Assembly: GCA_949282305.1 (NCBI GenBank)
Contig: CASDPB010000085.1
Location: 1 to 56,917, forward strand
DNA from: an uncultured Lentisphaeria bacterium
GTDB lineage: Bacteria > Verrucomicrobiota > Lentisphaeria > Victivallales > UBA1829
Direction: 5' to 3'
DNA length: 56,917 nucleotides
Part shown: positions 48,585 to 56,917 of the stretch, piece by piece
Position numbering within the stretch: position 1 is the stretch's first letter
Layout: each line of letters opens with the position of its first letter
The notes under the pieces: generated by a model
What the model saw: only the letters and a program-made list of their open reading frames with translations
Told to the model about the DNA's origin: nothing
Database searches by the model: none
Translations under genes and position numbers: made by a program

Positions 48585-49532
48585 TCAGTAGACCGAATCG
48601 GGGAAATAGTGTTCCTTTGCGTTCTCGCGGGTAACGATCTGCGAAGGGATGATGACCTCTTTGCTGACCGCCTTTTTTCCGTTTCTCAGACCTGCCAGCG
48701 CCTCTTCCACGCCGCGCTCAAGCATCCGCGGGGAATAGGTGACGGTCGCTTTGACGACAGAATTTCCGTCAAGAATCATCTTGACTGTCTTTTTACTGCC
48801 GCCCCCGCCGATCATTGCCTTGACATCCTTGCGCCCGGATTCCTCATAAGCCTTCAGCGCGCCGACGAGAACATCGTCATCCCCCGCCCAGACCGCATCG
48901 ATTTTCGGGTATTTCTGGAGAAAATTCTCCATCAGTGCAAGCCCTTTTTCCGTATTCCACCAAGAAGCCTGCGATTCCAGAATCCTGATTCCGGGAAATT
49001 CCGCGGCGAGAACTTCGCGGAATGAATCGACACGATCCTTGTTGATCGGGCAGGGGACTCCCTCCATCATCAGGATTTCGCCCTTTCCTCCGAGCAGCTG
49101 CCCCATGGCTTTTGCCGCCGCGGCGCCGAAACTGCGGTTGTCGCCGTTCACGAAAACATCCTGCACCGGCTTGTCCAGCGGATTGGAGACCACGACAAGA
49201 AAAATCCCCTGTTCTTTGGCTCTGGCGCAGATGTCGGTGATCGGTCCCGGTTCCTGCGCCAGCACGACCAGCGCGTCCACATCGCGTGCAATCAGATTTT
49301 CTATCCGGTTGACCTGATCCGCGGTGTTTGCGCTGGACGTCAGAATGACCTGCAGATCCGGATTTTTTGCCTCCAGGTTCTTTTTCGCCTGTTCCGCGCT
49401 CCATACCACGCCGCCTGTCCACCCGTGCGTTGCCGCCGGGATGGAAATTCCGATTCTGAGTTTTTTGCCGGAACCCTCTCCGCATCCCGTCAGAAGGAGG
49501 AGAGCCGTCAGAAGAAAAAATACTTTTTTCAT
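48585..49532 (-). CDS. Sugar-binding lipoprotein, RbsB-like, solitary
   Basis: A 315-residue periplasmic-binding lipoprotein. The lipobox is LLLLTGC with Cys17, followed by a type-I PBP domain (RIGISIPAATHGWTGGV, DALVVLAQEPGPITDICARAKEQGI, AVWAGDDDVLVGALKAY). This is the ribose/galactose class of ABC binding proteins. No ATPase or permease gene is nearby, so it may serve a remote transporter or act as a sensor. It is divergent from the GntR/LacI hybrid and the rhamnosidase; rhamnose or rhamnosyl sugars are a possible ligand. Confidence 0.88.
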   Translation of the reverse strand: MKKVFFLLTALLLLTGCGEGSGKKLRIGISIPAATHGWTGGVVWSAEQAKKNLEAKNPDLQVILTSSANTADQVNRIENLIARDVDALVVLAQEPGPITDICARAKEQGIFLVVVSNPLDKPVQDVFVNGDNRSFGAAAAKAMGQLLGGKGEILMMEGVPCPINKDRVDSFREVLAAEFPGIRILESQASWWNTEKGLALMENFLQKYPKIDAVWAGDDDVLVGALKAYEESGRKDVKAMIGGGGSKKTVKMILDGNSVVKATVTYSPRMLERGVEEALAGLRNGKKAVSKEVIIPSQIVTRENAKEHYFPDSVY

Positions 49533-49809
49533 GTGAAGCCTTGTGCAGTTGTTTTTTATTTCCAGTTGTGAATCCTTTGGGGGATTTCAATTTCCGAAAG
49601 ACATAACAATAACCGTTTTTCGTTGTAATGCAACCCGGAAACGGGAAAACAGAGCCGGTTTTCCGATGCGGGGGAGCTGCCGCCGGTCTGCCCGCTTCAA
49701 ACATTGCAGAGGGACAATGCCTGTTTGGGATGGGGAGTGTTCATTTTTTCTCAGTTTTTTTCTGTTTGCCGCTTGCATGGAAATAAACCATAAGGTATAT
49801 TTATGTTTC

Positions 49810-50910
49810 ATGATGGAAAAACGCGGTTATAAAAAATATACGGATGTCTATGAGGAGCTTGAGGCGTTCTGCGCTCAAAGCCTGAAAGACGGTTCGTTCC
49901 TGCTACCGGGAGAGCGGGAACTTGCGTCACGATTTCACGCGAGCCGCCTGACGCTGCGCAAGGCGATGGAAGAGGCGCAGATGAACGGTCTGATCCGCAG
50001 GGAGGGGAGGCGGACTGAAATTCTTCCCTGCCGGGTATTGAGGCATTGCGGGCGGATTGTATTCTTCACTCCGGGAATGCACGCTTCGTTTTTTCTGCCG
50101 GCTTTTGAGCGCCTGTGGCTGACTCTGCGTCCGCAGGTGGAGAACTGCGGCGGTTCCATGGAGCTGTATCTGGATCACGGGGAGCGGAGTTATTCTGAAT
50201 TTTGCCGGGCGGCGGAATCCGCCGACGTTATCCTGCTGACCGTTCTTGTCGGGGCGGGCAGCGAAAGGAAGCTCGCCTGTCTGCGCGCCCTTCAGGAACG
50301 GAAAAGTGTCGTGGCGCTTTCCGATCCGCATCTGGAGGATTTTCACAATGTCGTGGCTCTTGACAACTATGCCGTCGGGGAGATTGCCGCCGAAGCGCTG
50401 CTTGCCGCCGGCTGCCGCCGCGCCGCTGTGGTGGATGTGCCTCCGGGTGCCGTAATGTTTGAAAAGCGGCATGAGGGATTCCGGCGGAGGTTTCTTGCGG
50501 GCGGCGGTGAGACGGTCCGGCTGTTTCCCCGCTGTCCCGTGGAGGATGCCGCAGGAGAGCTGCTCCGGATTTGCCGCGGCGGCTTTGACGGCGCTTTTGT
50601 CGTCACGGATGAAAATATGAAGGCGAGAATGTCGGCAGTGCTGGCGGAGGGGGTAATTCCGGATCATTTCAAGCTGATTACTTTCAACGGCTCCGGCGAG
50701 GGGCTCCGCTGTGTTCCTCCGGTGACTTGCGTCAATCAGGGAACAGCGGAAACCGCTGCCGAACTGCTGCGTTTTCTGAAGTGCCTGGCGCGCTTCGGGA
50801 ACGGGGAGAAGATCCGCAGGCTCGTCCGTCCCCATTTGTATCTGAATAAGACGATCGGAGAGATCGACTGCTCAATTTTTAACGACAAGGAAAAGGAACA
50901 ACGAAGATGA
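49810..50910 (+). CDS. GntR-type regulator with LacI-like sensor domain
   Basis: A 366-residue regulator. The N-terminal winged HTH is GntR type (DVYEELEAFCAQSLKDGSFLLPGERELASRFHASRLTLRKAMEEA, then GLIRREGRRT). The C-terminal 290 residues form a PBP-1/LacI-like ligand domain (VALDNYAVGEIAAEALLAAGCRRAAVVDV, FVVTDENM, LITFNGSGEGLR), as in AraR. The start is uncertain: ATG 49810 or 49813 fits the domain, and no strong ribosome site is seen. Its stop overlaps the GH78 start as ATGA, so it probably controls that gene and perhaps the divergent binding protein. The 277-nt divergent gap shows only an imperfect inverted repeat near 49785. Confidence 0.85.
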   Translation: MMEKRGYKKYTDVYEELEAFCAQSLKDGSFLLPGERELASRFHASRLTLRKAMEEAQMNGLIRREGRRTEILPCRVLRHCGRIVFFTPGMHASFFLPAFERLWLTLRPQVENCGGSMELYLDHGERSYSEFCRAAESADVILLTVLVGAGSERKLACLRALQERKSVVALSDPHLEDFHNVVALDNYAVGEIAAEALLAAGCRRAAVVDVPPGAVMFEKRHEGFRRRFLAGGGETVRLFPRCPVEDAAGELLRICRGGFDGAFVVTDENMKARMSAVLAEGVIPDHFKLITFNGSGEGLRCVPPVTCVNQGTAETAAELLRFLKCLARFGNGEKIRRLVRPHLYLNKTIGEIDCSIFNDKEKEQRR

Positions 50911-53291
50911 ATGTATTGGAACAGGCGTCGTATATCTGGACCGTTCCCTTTGAGAAGAAAGCGGATGTCTACCGGATTTTCCGCAGGACATTCTCATGGG
51001 AACCGGGGACGCTTCCCGTAATTCTTGAAATCGCGGCGGATTCCACTTTTGCGGCGTATGTCAACGGCAGACGCTGCCCGATAGCGCAGGTCGCGGATTT
51101 TCCGGAGGACAGAACCTGTTCGGCTTTTGACATTACATCGTTTCTGGCTCCCGGGAAAAATGTGATTGCCGTGGAGGTTCACTATATCGGCGAGGAGTTT
51201 CTTACGTATCTGCCCGGGACTCCGTTCCTGAAAGCGGCTGTCCATGAGGGAGAAAGACTGCTGGCGAAGACGGATGCCTCCTGGAAGTGTGCCGACAGTC
51301 CGGAATTCGCATCCAGGCTCTGCTGCAAGGTGACGGACCAGCTTGGTTTTGTTTTCGCTTATGACGCCCGCAGGGAACTGCCGTGGAAAGAGGCGGATTT
51401 TGATGATTCCGGCTGGAATCATGCTGCTGTATATGACGGCCGCGAACCGTGGAAGACGATGACTCCCCGGAGAGTTCCGCAGCTTCGTGAGCTCCCGCTT
51501 CCCTGCTGCACGATTGTTCAGGCGGGATATCTGCGGCGCGGACAGGAGGAGAGCACATTTGCCGGAACCTGTTTCCGGGATTATCTGGAACCGCGTCGTC
51601 ATGAGGAGATTTTCAAGGCGCTGGACACGACGCAGTTTTCCGACGGTGCGGCGCGCAGAAAGCAGTTTTTGAATCCCGGGAAGGATTTCTGTTTCCGCTT
51701 CAGGGAAATTCCCGCCGGTCTTGATGCAGACGGTTATTACGTGATACTGGATCTTCAAAAGGAGAGCGTCGGCTTTCCGGTCTTGAAGATCAGCGCTTCC
51801 GCGGGCACTGTGATTGATGTCTGCCACGGAGAACATCTGGACGACGGACGTGTCCGCTCATGGGTCGGCGGACGCAATTTCACGGATCGTTTCATCTGTC
51901 GCGGGGGACTCAACGAGTTCATCTATGTGCACAGGCGGATCGGAGGACGCTATATTGAGCTTCATATCACGAATGCGGGAGACGGCGAAGTCGGTTTGCG
52001 GTATGCCGGCATTGTGCCGCTGGAGCTTCCGCTCCCGCAGAGCGCGGATTTTGTGACGGAGGATCATTTTCTGAGACGCCTCAACCATCTTTCGGTCGAG
52101 ACCCTGAAGCTCTGCATGCATGAACACTATGAGGATTGCCCGTGGCGGGAGCAGGGGCTGTATGCTTATGATTCCCGGAATCAGATTCTTTACGGGTATT
52201 ATGTGTGGGGCAATTACGATTTTGCCGCGGCAAGTATTGACCTGCTGGGCAAGTCTTACGACGGCGAACGCTATCTTGCACTCACGGCGCCCGGCGCGCA
52301 CGGTCTGACGATTCCCGTATTTACCCTGGTCTGGATTTCGGAGATTTGCGAACACTGGCTTTACAGCGGATCATCAAGGCTGTTCGATAAATGGAAAGGA
52401 CAGATCAACCGGATTCTGGACCGCGCTCTTTCGGAAAAGGATCCCTCCGTCCTGGGACTGTATCATCCGGGCAATGACAGGGGAATCTGGAATTTCTGCG
52501 AGTGGAATGGTTCCCTTAGCCGTCTGGAGGAGTTCCCGCAGGCACCGTATAATATTTATCTTTATGAGGCACTGCTTGCCGCGGCGGAACTTCATGAGCT
52601 TTCCGGGGAGAAAACAAGAGCGCAGTATCTGCGTGAGACGGCGGAAACGCTCGGCAGGACGCTGGAGGAAACGTTCTGGGATTCCGTCCGTTCCTGTTAC
52701 GGAGCGCTTCTTCCGGGAAAAGATGAACTTGCCTATGAACATGTTCAGGCGGTCATGCTTGCGAATTCTCTGGTTCCCGAGGAAAAAAGGCATGGACTCC
52801 TGGAGCTTTTCAGTTCAAAGCGGCTGCGGGGAATAGACCTGAGCGCGTTATACTATTTGGTGACCGCCATGATGAAAAACGGTCCGCAGGCGCGCCGGTT
52901 CCTGATGGACACTCTGCGGGAGATCTTTGCGCCGATAGTCTTTTCCGATGCGACTTCGCTGTGGGAGACGAGACAGGCAGGCGATGATTTCGGCGGTGCC
53001 GGCAGTCTTTGCCATGCCTGGAGCAGCGTCATGCCGTATTTCTGCGGACGCTGTCTGCTCGGGGTTGCGCCTCTGGAGCCGGGATTCAGGCGTTTTGTCG
53101 TAAAGCCCTGGTGCGGCGACTTGACTCATGCTTCCGGGGAGGTGCCGACGCCGTCCGGCATGATCCGTGTATCATGGGAACGCACGGGAGACTCGCTGAA
53201 TGTCAGGGTGGAACATCCTTCGGGAACGACGCCGGTGCTTGAACAGTATGAAGAGTGTCCCGTCTCCCGGTTTGAATCTGTCGCCAGATGA
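50907..53291 (+). CDS. GH78 family alpha-L-rhamnosidase-like protein
   Basis: A 794-residue cytoplasmic enzyme of the bacterial rhamnosidase type. N-terminal beta-sandwich domains (AADSTFAAYVNGRRC, GKNVIAVEVHYIGEEF) lead to an (alpha/alpha)6 barrel. The barrel start, HYEDCPWREQGLYAYD, carries the usual acidic catalytic residues, and a later SLWETRQAGDDFGGAGSLCHAWSS gives the second acid region. A C-terminal beta domain follows (PLEPGFRRFVVKPW). It releases terminal rhamnose from oligosaccharides or glycosides. No signal peptide. Translationally coupled to the regulator upstream. Confidence 0.88.
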   Translation: MNVLEQASYIWTVPFEKKADVYRIFRRTFSWEPGTLPVILEIAADSTFAAYVNGRRCPIAQVADFPEDRTCSAFDITSFLAPGKNVIAVEVHYIGEEFLTYLPGTPFLKAAVHEGERLLAKTDASWKCADSPEFASRLCCKVTDQLGFVFAYDARRELPWKEADFDDSGWNHAAVYDGREPWKTMTPRRVPQLRELPLPCCTIVQAGYLRRGQEESTFAGTCFRDYLEPRRHEEIFKALDTTQFSDGAARRKQFLNPGKDFCFRFREIPAGLDADGYYVILDLQKESVGFPVLKISASAGTVIDVCHGEHLDDGRVRSWVGGRNFTDRFICRGGLNEFIYVHRRIGGRYIELHITNAGDGEVGLRYAGIVPLELPLPQSADFVTEDHFLRRLNHLSVETLKLCMHEHYEDCPWREQGLYAYDSRNQILYGYYVWGNYDFAAASIDLLGKSYDGERYLALTAPGAHGLTIPVFTLVWISEICEHWLYSGSSRLFDKWKGQINRILDRALSEKDPSVLGLYHPGNDRGIWNFCEWNGSLSRLEEFPQAPYNIYLYEALLAAAELHELSGEKTRAQYLRETAETLGRTLEETFWDSVRSCYGALLPGKDELAYEHVQAVMLANSLVPEEKRHGLLELFSSKRLRGIDLSALYYLVTAMMKNGPQARRFLMDTLREIFAPIVFSDATSLWETRQAGDDFGGAGSLCHAWSSVMPYFCGRCLLGVAPLEPGFRRFVVKPWCGDLTHASGEVPTPSGMIRVSWERTGDSLNVRVEHPSGTTPVLEQYEECPVSRFESVAR

Positions 53292-53308
53292 CGCCGGAGG
53301 CTGAAGCC

Positions 53309-53414
53309 CTTTCCTTTGAACTGTCTGCGGCTATGGCAGTTCAAACCACGGTCCCGGCGTAAACTTCTGCTCACTCACTTTCCTTTGAACTGTCTGCGGC
53401 TATGGCAGTTCAAA
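53309..53414. CRISPR. Two-repeat CRISPR-like unit
   Basis: Two identical 37-nt repeats (53309-53345 and 53378-53414) flank a 32-nt unique spacer (53346-53377). Each repeat contains a perfect 9-bp inverted pair, TTTGAACTG and CAGTTCAAA. The sizes fit a CRISPR array, but only one spacer exists, no cas gene is in the window and an IS remnant begins about 90 nt downstream. It could be a degraded array end, or a duplicated hairpin that ends the rhamnosidase transcript. Confidence 0.45.
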
Positions 53415-53487
53415 GGTGTTGTCTCACTGGGCTCCCTGCTTTGCCCCGGAGACGTTTTTGTGATGAATGCGCAATATTTTTTGAGTC

Positions 53488-53502
53488 AACCGCTTTGCGG
53501 TT
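53488..53502. terminator. Short hairpin before the IS remnant
   Basis: AACCGC-TTT-GCGGTT is a perfect 6-bp hairpin that abuts the left end of the IS3 remnant. It has no T-run. It may be a weak terminator or part of the insertion target. Confidence 0.35.
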
Positions 53503-53577
53503 AGCCCCGAAAACTGGACCAGTTGGCTTGGTGTAAAATGCCAACTAGAATGAACTTGGAAAGGGGAGGGGGCTTTT

Positions 53578-53830
53578 ATGAAAAGGCCGTATGACTCCAA
53601 ATTCAAAAGCCGCGTGGCATTGGAAGCGCTATGCGGGGAACTGAACGTTGCAGAGATTAAAATATCAGGTTCATCCGAATCAGAACCAGCAGTGAAAAAA
53701 GAAACTCATGGAAGGAGCTTCCGAGATTTTTCAGTCCAAGGCAGAGCGGAAAGAAAGTAAATAATCTGATGGAAAAAGAGCGGACGTCTCGAAATCGGGA
53801 ATGAGTTTTTACGAAATGTGTTCCTGATTA
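53578..53830 (+). pseudogene. IS3 OrfA fragment
   Basis: Begins MKRPYDSKFKSRVALEAL-GELNVAEI, the HTH start of IS3 OrfA, after AAAGGGGAGGGGG. Near 53665 the frame shifts; the expected continuation KYQVHPNQ and KKELMEGASEIFQSKAERKE is found in other frames, with an in-frame TGA where a Trp codon is expected. Not functional. Confidence 0.8.
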
Positions 53831-53840
53831 TGGATGTGCC

Positions 53841-54125
53841 ATGTTCGTGGCGGAACTCAGGGTTCATGACATTCAGATCAGCATGGACGGGCGGGGACGA
53901 TGTTTGGATAATGCAAAAATGGAGCGTTTCTGGTGGGCATTGAAATATGAGGATATCAAAATCAAAGAGTATGTCAGCTTGCCGCAATCCTGCTGCGGAG
54001 TGCGGCATTATGTAAAGTTTTACAACTCCAGGCGGATTCATTCGGCACTCCAATATCGGACGCCGGATGAAGTCTATTTCGGGACTTGCAATCGACAAAC
54101 AAGGGCATTTACACCAATCTTTTAA
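53841..54125 (+). pseudogene. IS3 OrfB C-terminal fragment
   Basis: Encodes the final roughly 90 residues of an IS3 DDE transposase: HDIQISMDGRGRCLDNAKMERFW (with the catalytic Glu), YEDIKIKEYVSLPQ and FYNSRRIHSALQYRTPDEVYF. The first two catalytic Asp are absent because the 5' part of the gene is deleted. Confidence 0.85.
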
Positions 54126-54370
54126 TAAAAGTTGTCCACCCTAGGGGAGAGGCACAGTCTATCTGATTGAAAAACAGAGAAAAATACAGAATATACAGTA
54201 TTTCGGGAATGGCAAATAAAAGAAATTGAATTATATTCTAATTTTAGTCATTCTCTGCAATAAATGTATGTTGTATCAGGGGAACTATGGAATATCTTGA
54301 ATGGCAGGAATATTTTTTCTGCATTTTTGATATTAAATGAGAACAACAAAAAAAGGAAAAGGATAATATC

Positions 54371-55389
54371 ATGTCACTCTGGATGATCCGGGCGGGCCAG
54401 CGCGGCGAGTATGAACAGAAGTTCATCAATGACAAGTGTTTTTATATCACCTGGAATGATTTGAAATGCGATCTTTCCTGTTTCAGTTCCCGGGATGATT
54501 TGAAAAACAAACTGAAAGAACTCTATCCGGATGATAAAAACAACACGCTCCGCACGTGGGCGTCACAACTCTGGAGCGCCTCTCATGAAATCAAAAAAGG
54601 AGACTGGATTGTCCTTCCCCTGAAAAACCAGCCCGTCATTTATATCGGGGAAGTGCCACAGCATATCAGTTTACTCCAACGGCACTCAATCCTTATTATC
54701 ACAAAATCTCAGTAAAATGGATTGGAGAAAATATTCCCCGACGAAACTTTGCGCAAGACCTGCTTTATTCCTTCGGCGCATTCCTGACCATCTGTCGGAT
54801 CTCCCGCAATAATGCGGAAGACCGTCTGAACAATATGAAAATGCACAATTGGGCCGCCAATAGTGACGGATTCGTTACAGCGGATATTCCCGCGGAAGAT
54901 CATGATGACCCCTTCCGTGATATTGAAGAGCTCGCTCATGATCAGATTATTCGGTTGATCAGTTCTAAATTTAAAGGCCATGCTCTTGCACGTCTCGTAA
55001 ATGGTGTTTTGATGGCACAGGGATATCATACCTTCATGAGTCCTCCCGGACCGGACGGCGGAGTTGATATCCTTGCCGGAACAGGAACGTTGGGATTCGG
55101 TGAGCCGCGCTTGTGTGTTCAAGTAAAATCGCAGGATACGCCTGTTGAATTGAAGGAAATCAAAGCTCTGAAAGGTGCTATGCAGGATTCACAGGCAACT
55201 CAAGGGCTATTCGTCTCATGGGGTGGATATAAAAGCTCCATAAAAGAACAAAGTTCTTTTTTTAGTGTCAGACTGTGGGGTCCCAACGAGCTGCTGACCG
55301 CGATTTTCCAAACTTATGAAAAGCTGGATCCTGAATTAAGAGCAGATTTGCCGTTGAAACAAATCTGGACAGTCACAGATGAAGAGTGA
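54371..55389 (+). pseudogene. Mrr-type restriction endonuclease, frameshifted
   Basis: Two frames together give a protein of about 340 residues. The first (from ATG 54371) holds the N-terminal domain: MSLWMIRAGQRGEYEQKF, RTWASQLWSASHEIKKGDWIVLPLK and IYIGEV. The frame changes between about 54656 and 54661. The second frame continues AYQFTPTALNPYYHK, VKWIGENIPRRNFAQDLLYSFGAFLTICRI and then the Mrr catalytic domain with GPDGGVDIL and LCVQVKSQ as the PD-(D/E)xK residues, ending at 55389. The family cleaves modified DNA. As read it would not make the full protein, though a start within the second frame could give the nuclease domain alone. AT-richer than upstream genes, suggesting transfer. Confidence 0.8.
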
Positions 55390-55625
55390 CTTTGAAAATC
55401 ACTGCTGATTTACTTATTTCTAAAAAAATACTTCTTCGACGCTATTTGACAGCACTGAGCTTATACGGGGAAAAATCCAGCAATGAAATAGAAAAAAACG
55501 GAATTGCCCCTATTGTTAATTTACCACAAAAAACGATAGAAGATAACGTCCGGCAGTCGATCGAGAATACGTTGAATGCGTTGTTGAATGCGGAAGCCAA
55601 TGCGATCTGTCAGACTCCAAGGTAA
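55386..55625 (+). CDS. Small unknown protein coupled to the Mrr gene
   Basis: A 79-residue protein starting with GTG inside GTGA, overlapping the nuclease stop. It is predicted mostly helical, with no motif I recognise (ADLLISKKILLRRYLTAL, QSIENTLNALLNAEANAIC). The tight coupling suggests a partner of the restriction enzyme, but it could be an accessory gene of no relation. Weak evidence. Confidence 0.45.
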   Translation: MTLKITADLLISKKILLRRYLTALSLYGEKSSNEIEKNGIAPIVNLPQKTIEDNVRQSIENTLNALLNAEANAICQTPR

Positions 55626-55640
55626 GAAAAGGAGATTTTT

Positions 55641-56114
55641 ATGCATGCTGACCGACTTGACCTCTTATTAAATACTGAAGGATATTTACCGCCTATAACT
55701 ACTCTATCTCGGACTGTGGCAGATAGTATTTTTGCAAAAATTAGGCTAAAATACAACATAAAGAACAACTATGCGTCAATTTTTCAGTTCTTTCTTTATA
55801 CAGACATTGATTCTGATCCAGCCTTACCGCTGATCCCCAAAAGAGAAGTTTTAGATTTGATTCCAGAGAAAGAATGTTCAATGTTTGAGCAGTTTGTTAA
55901 ACAGAATAAATTAGCTGAGCAATTCGTGTTGCTTACTTATAATAATTTCTATTCTCCTGAAGAGATTGATAAAGTCGAATTGAGGGAGGTAATCTGCAAT
56001 TTTGATGTTTATTGGTATCCAGCTGCTGAAGATGTACTTATTTATCCGGAAAGTCTTTTCTGGATGATTGGGATCAGACATGATTATACGCTTTTTTATT
56101 ATTCCCAATCATAA
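55641..56114 (+). CDS. Unknown accessory protein
   Basis: A 157-residue soluble protein, not recognised. It has many Phe, Tyr and Ile and few Gly, in an AT-rich stretch, with AAGGAG 7 nt before the ATG, so it is probably expressed. Features include RTVADSIFAKIRLKY, FDVYWYPAAEDVLIYPESLFWMIGIRHDYTLFYY. The last part resembles the shape of small immunity-like proteins, but I cannot assign a family. It has no coding neighbour except the 79-residue gene. Confidence 0.6.
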   Translation: MHADRLDLLLNTEGYLPPITTLSRTVADSIFAKIRLKYNIKNNYASIFQFFLYTDIDSDPALPLIPKREVLDLIPEKECSMFEQFVKQNKLAEQFVLLTYNNFYSPEEIDKVELREVICNFDVYWYPAAEDVLIYPESLFWMIGIRHDYTLFYYSQS

Positions 56115-56267
56115 TTTTAATCAATCAGGATAAAGACGTGAAATAAAATGAATAAGGAATTAATAGCGCCAGAAAAATTGGATTAGATTCTGTTCACACT
56201 ATTAAGCATATGCAAGACCATAAAGTCAATGGTGTTTTTAACGTTAGGGCTAACAAGGCGGAAAGAA

Positions 56268-56917
56268 ATGAGCACAAAAGGTCAGATCAACTGGAATCAG
56301 AACTTATTCCTAGAGGAACCTCTTATCCCGAAAGTGTAACGGGATAAGACAAAAGAGTATCAGCGCCGAAAAGGCGGTGGGCGTAAACCAATGGAATCCA
56401 GACAGATTTTTGAAGCAATAGTCTATGTTCTCCGGACAGGAATTCAATGGAAAGCACTACCGAAAGAATATGGCAGTTCGAGCAGTATTCATCGTTATTT
56501 TCAACGATGGGAAAAGGAAGGCTTCTTTCTGAAATTATGGAAAAAAGGGCTTGCAGAATACGATGATATGGAAGGGATCGCCTGGAAATGGCAGAGTATT
56601 GACGGCTCCATGACAAAAGCGCCAACTGCTCAGGAATCAGTTGGTCCAAATCCCACTGATCGGGGAAAAAAATGGAACCAGGCGTCATATTCTCGTAGAC
56701 GAACGTGGAGTCCCGTTGTCGATCGTCGTAACCGGAGCAAATCGACATGATGTCACTCAAGTCGAGACTGTTTTGAAAAGTAGAATTCGCAAACCTCGCG
56801 GGCGGACTCAGCAGAATCTTTGTGCTGATGCCGGATATTCCGGCGAAAAATCAGAAAATATAATGCGCGCAGACCATTATACGCCTCATATCCGCCCATG
56901 CGGAGAAGAAAAAATAG
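56268..56917 (+). pseudogene. IS5-type transposase, broken and cut by window end
   Basis: From ATG 56268 the frame reads WNQNLFLEEPLIPKV, then an in-frame TAA at 56337-56339, then DKTKEYQRRKGGGRKPMESRQIFEAIVYVLRTGIQWKALP, IDGSMTKAP (first catalytic Asp) and GPNPTDRGK. At the A7 run near 56676-56682 the frame changes and continues GTRRHILVDERGVPLSIVVTGANRHD (second Asp region) and LCADAGYSGEK to the edge. With six A the frame would be continuous. The expected DDE Glu lies beyond the window. 56115-56267, before it, holds no gene I can support. Confidence 0.8.

Larger units (their letters stand above)
53504..54147 (+). mobile_element. IS3-family insertion sequence remnant
   Basis: The left end GCCCCGAAAACTGGACC (53504-53520) and the right end TGTCCACCCTAGGGG (54133-54147) form imperfect inverted repeats (matching TCCA and GGGG blocks). 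Between them are broken pieces of the two transposase frames. At about 640 bp it is roughly half of a normal IS3 element, so a central deletion has removed most of orfB. Confidence 0.75.

Noticed and set aside
53309-53414. Repeat pair as ordinary intrinsic terminators
   Set aside because: Each repeat folds, but no T-run follows either copy and exact duplication with a 32-nt unique gap is better described as CRISPR-like; kept as such at modest confidence.
56147-56267. Short open stretch before the IS5 transposase (about 60 codons including HTIKHMQDHKVNGVF)
   Set aside because: No ribosome site or start codon in a sensible place and no family match; probably debris of a disrupted gene.
1-56917. 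tRNA or rRNA genes
   Set aside because: No cloverleaf with a TTCGA-type arm or rRNA-like stretch was noticed in the intergenic regions; a covariance-model scan would be needed to be certain.

Overview
The window looks like chromosome of a strictly anaerobic, fermentative, Gram-negative carbohydrate degrader. The best guess is Lentisphaerota (Victivallis-like), from overall gene style only; no rRNA or other phylogenetic marker is present. Supporting signs are a bifunctional AdhE next to two unlike [FeFe]-hydrogenases, LPS-core genes (WaaG, WaaP), several sugar-responsive regulators (two LacI, one IclR, one GntR/LacI hybrid), GH10 and GH78 glycosidases, lipoproteins with lipoboxes, and a PurF-like protein beginning MGGFFG.

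Layout. 1-438: short tandem repeats and a LacI-type operator. 439-3462 (+): LacI regulator, an M24/creatinase-fold enzyme missing metal ligands, and an amidohydrolase. 3607-6306 (-): CBM9-like protein, sugar isomerase/epimerase and a second LacI regulator. 6543-9436 (+): adhE behind two Rex-like operators, closed by a strong terminator. 9466-14447 (+): hydrogenase cluster with a 2Fe-2S protein, a PAS-containing sensory [FeFe]-hydrogenase, a SpoIIE-type phosphatase, a second 2Fe-2S protein and a catalytic-type [FeFe]-hydrogenase. 14666-16663 (+): ribokinase and a frameshifted sugar permease. 16667-18145 (-): PurF homologue lacking the glutaminase cysteine. 18328-21390 (+): two membrane proteins, an SGNH hydrolase and a lipoprotein phosphatase. 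21462-30643 (-): eight-gene operon of IclR, GH10, enolase-superfamily dehydratase, GH10, RraA-like aldolase, MBL hydrolase, glycosidase-like protein and SDR, from one near-consensus promoter.

30915-34498: GNAT-GrpB fusion, a Cys-rich small protein and an orphan adenine methyltransferase with an N-terminal HTH. 34500-38091: LPS-core block with three WaaP/Kdo-kinase-like proteins, one lacking its catalytic Asp, and WaaG. 38339-42284 (+): AsmA-like protein and galactokinase. 42410-44427 (-): leuA behind a structured leader that encodes a Leu-rich peptide. 44644-46253 (+): a 58-residue protein resembling the N-terminus of the membrane glycosyltransferase that follows it. 46322-47291 (-): QueH and a WbuC-like cupin. 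47443-53291: lipoprotein, solitary sugar-binding lipoprotein, GntR/LacI hybrid and GH78 rhamnosidase.

53292-56917 is a decayed, AT-richer accessory end. It holds a two-repeat CRISPR-like unit, an IS3 remnant, a frameshifted Mrr-type restriction enzyme, two unknown small genes and a broken IS5-type transposase cut by the window edge.

The probable cell logic is uptake and intracellular breakdown of plant or mucus sugars (xylo-oligosaccharides, uronates, rhamnose, galactose, ribose), with fermentation to ethanol and H2 under redox control (Rex at adhE; sensory hydrogenase plus phosphatase).
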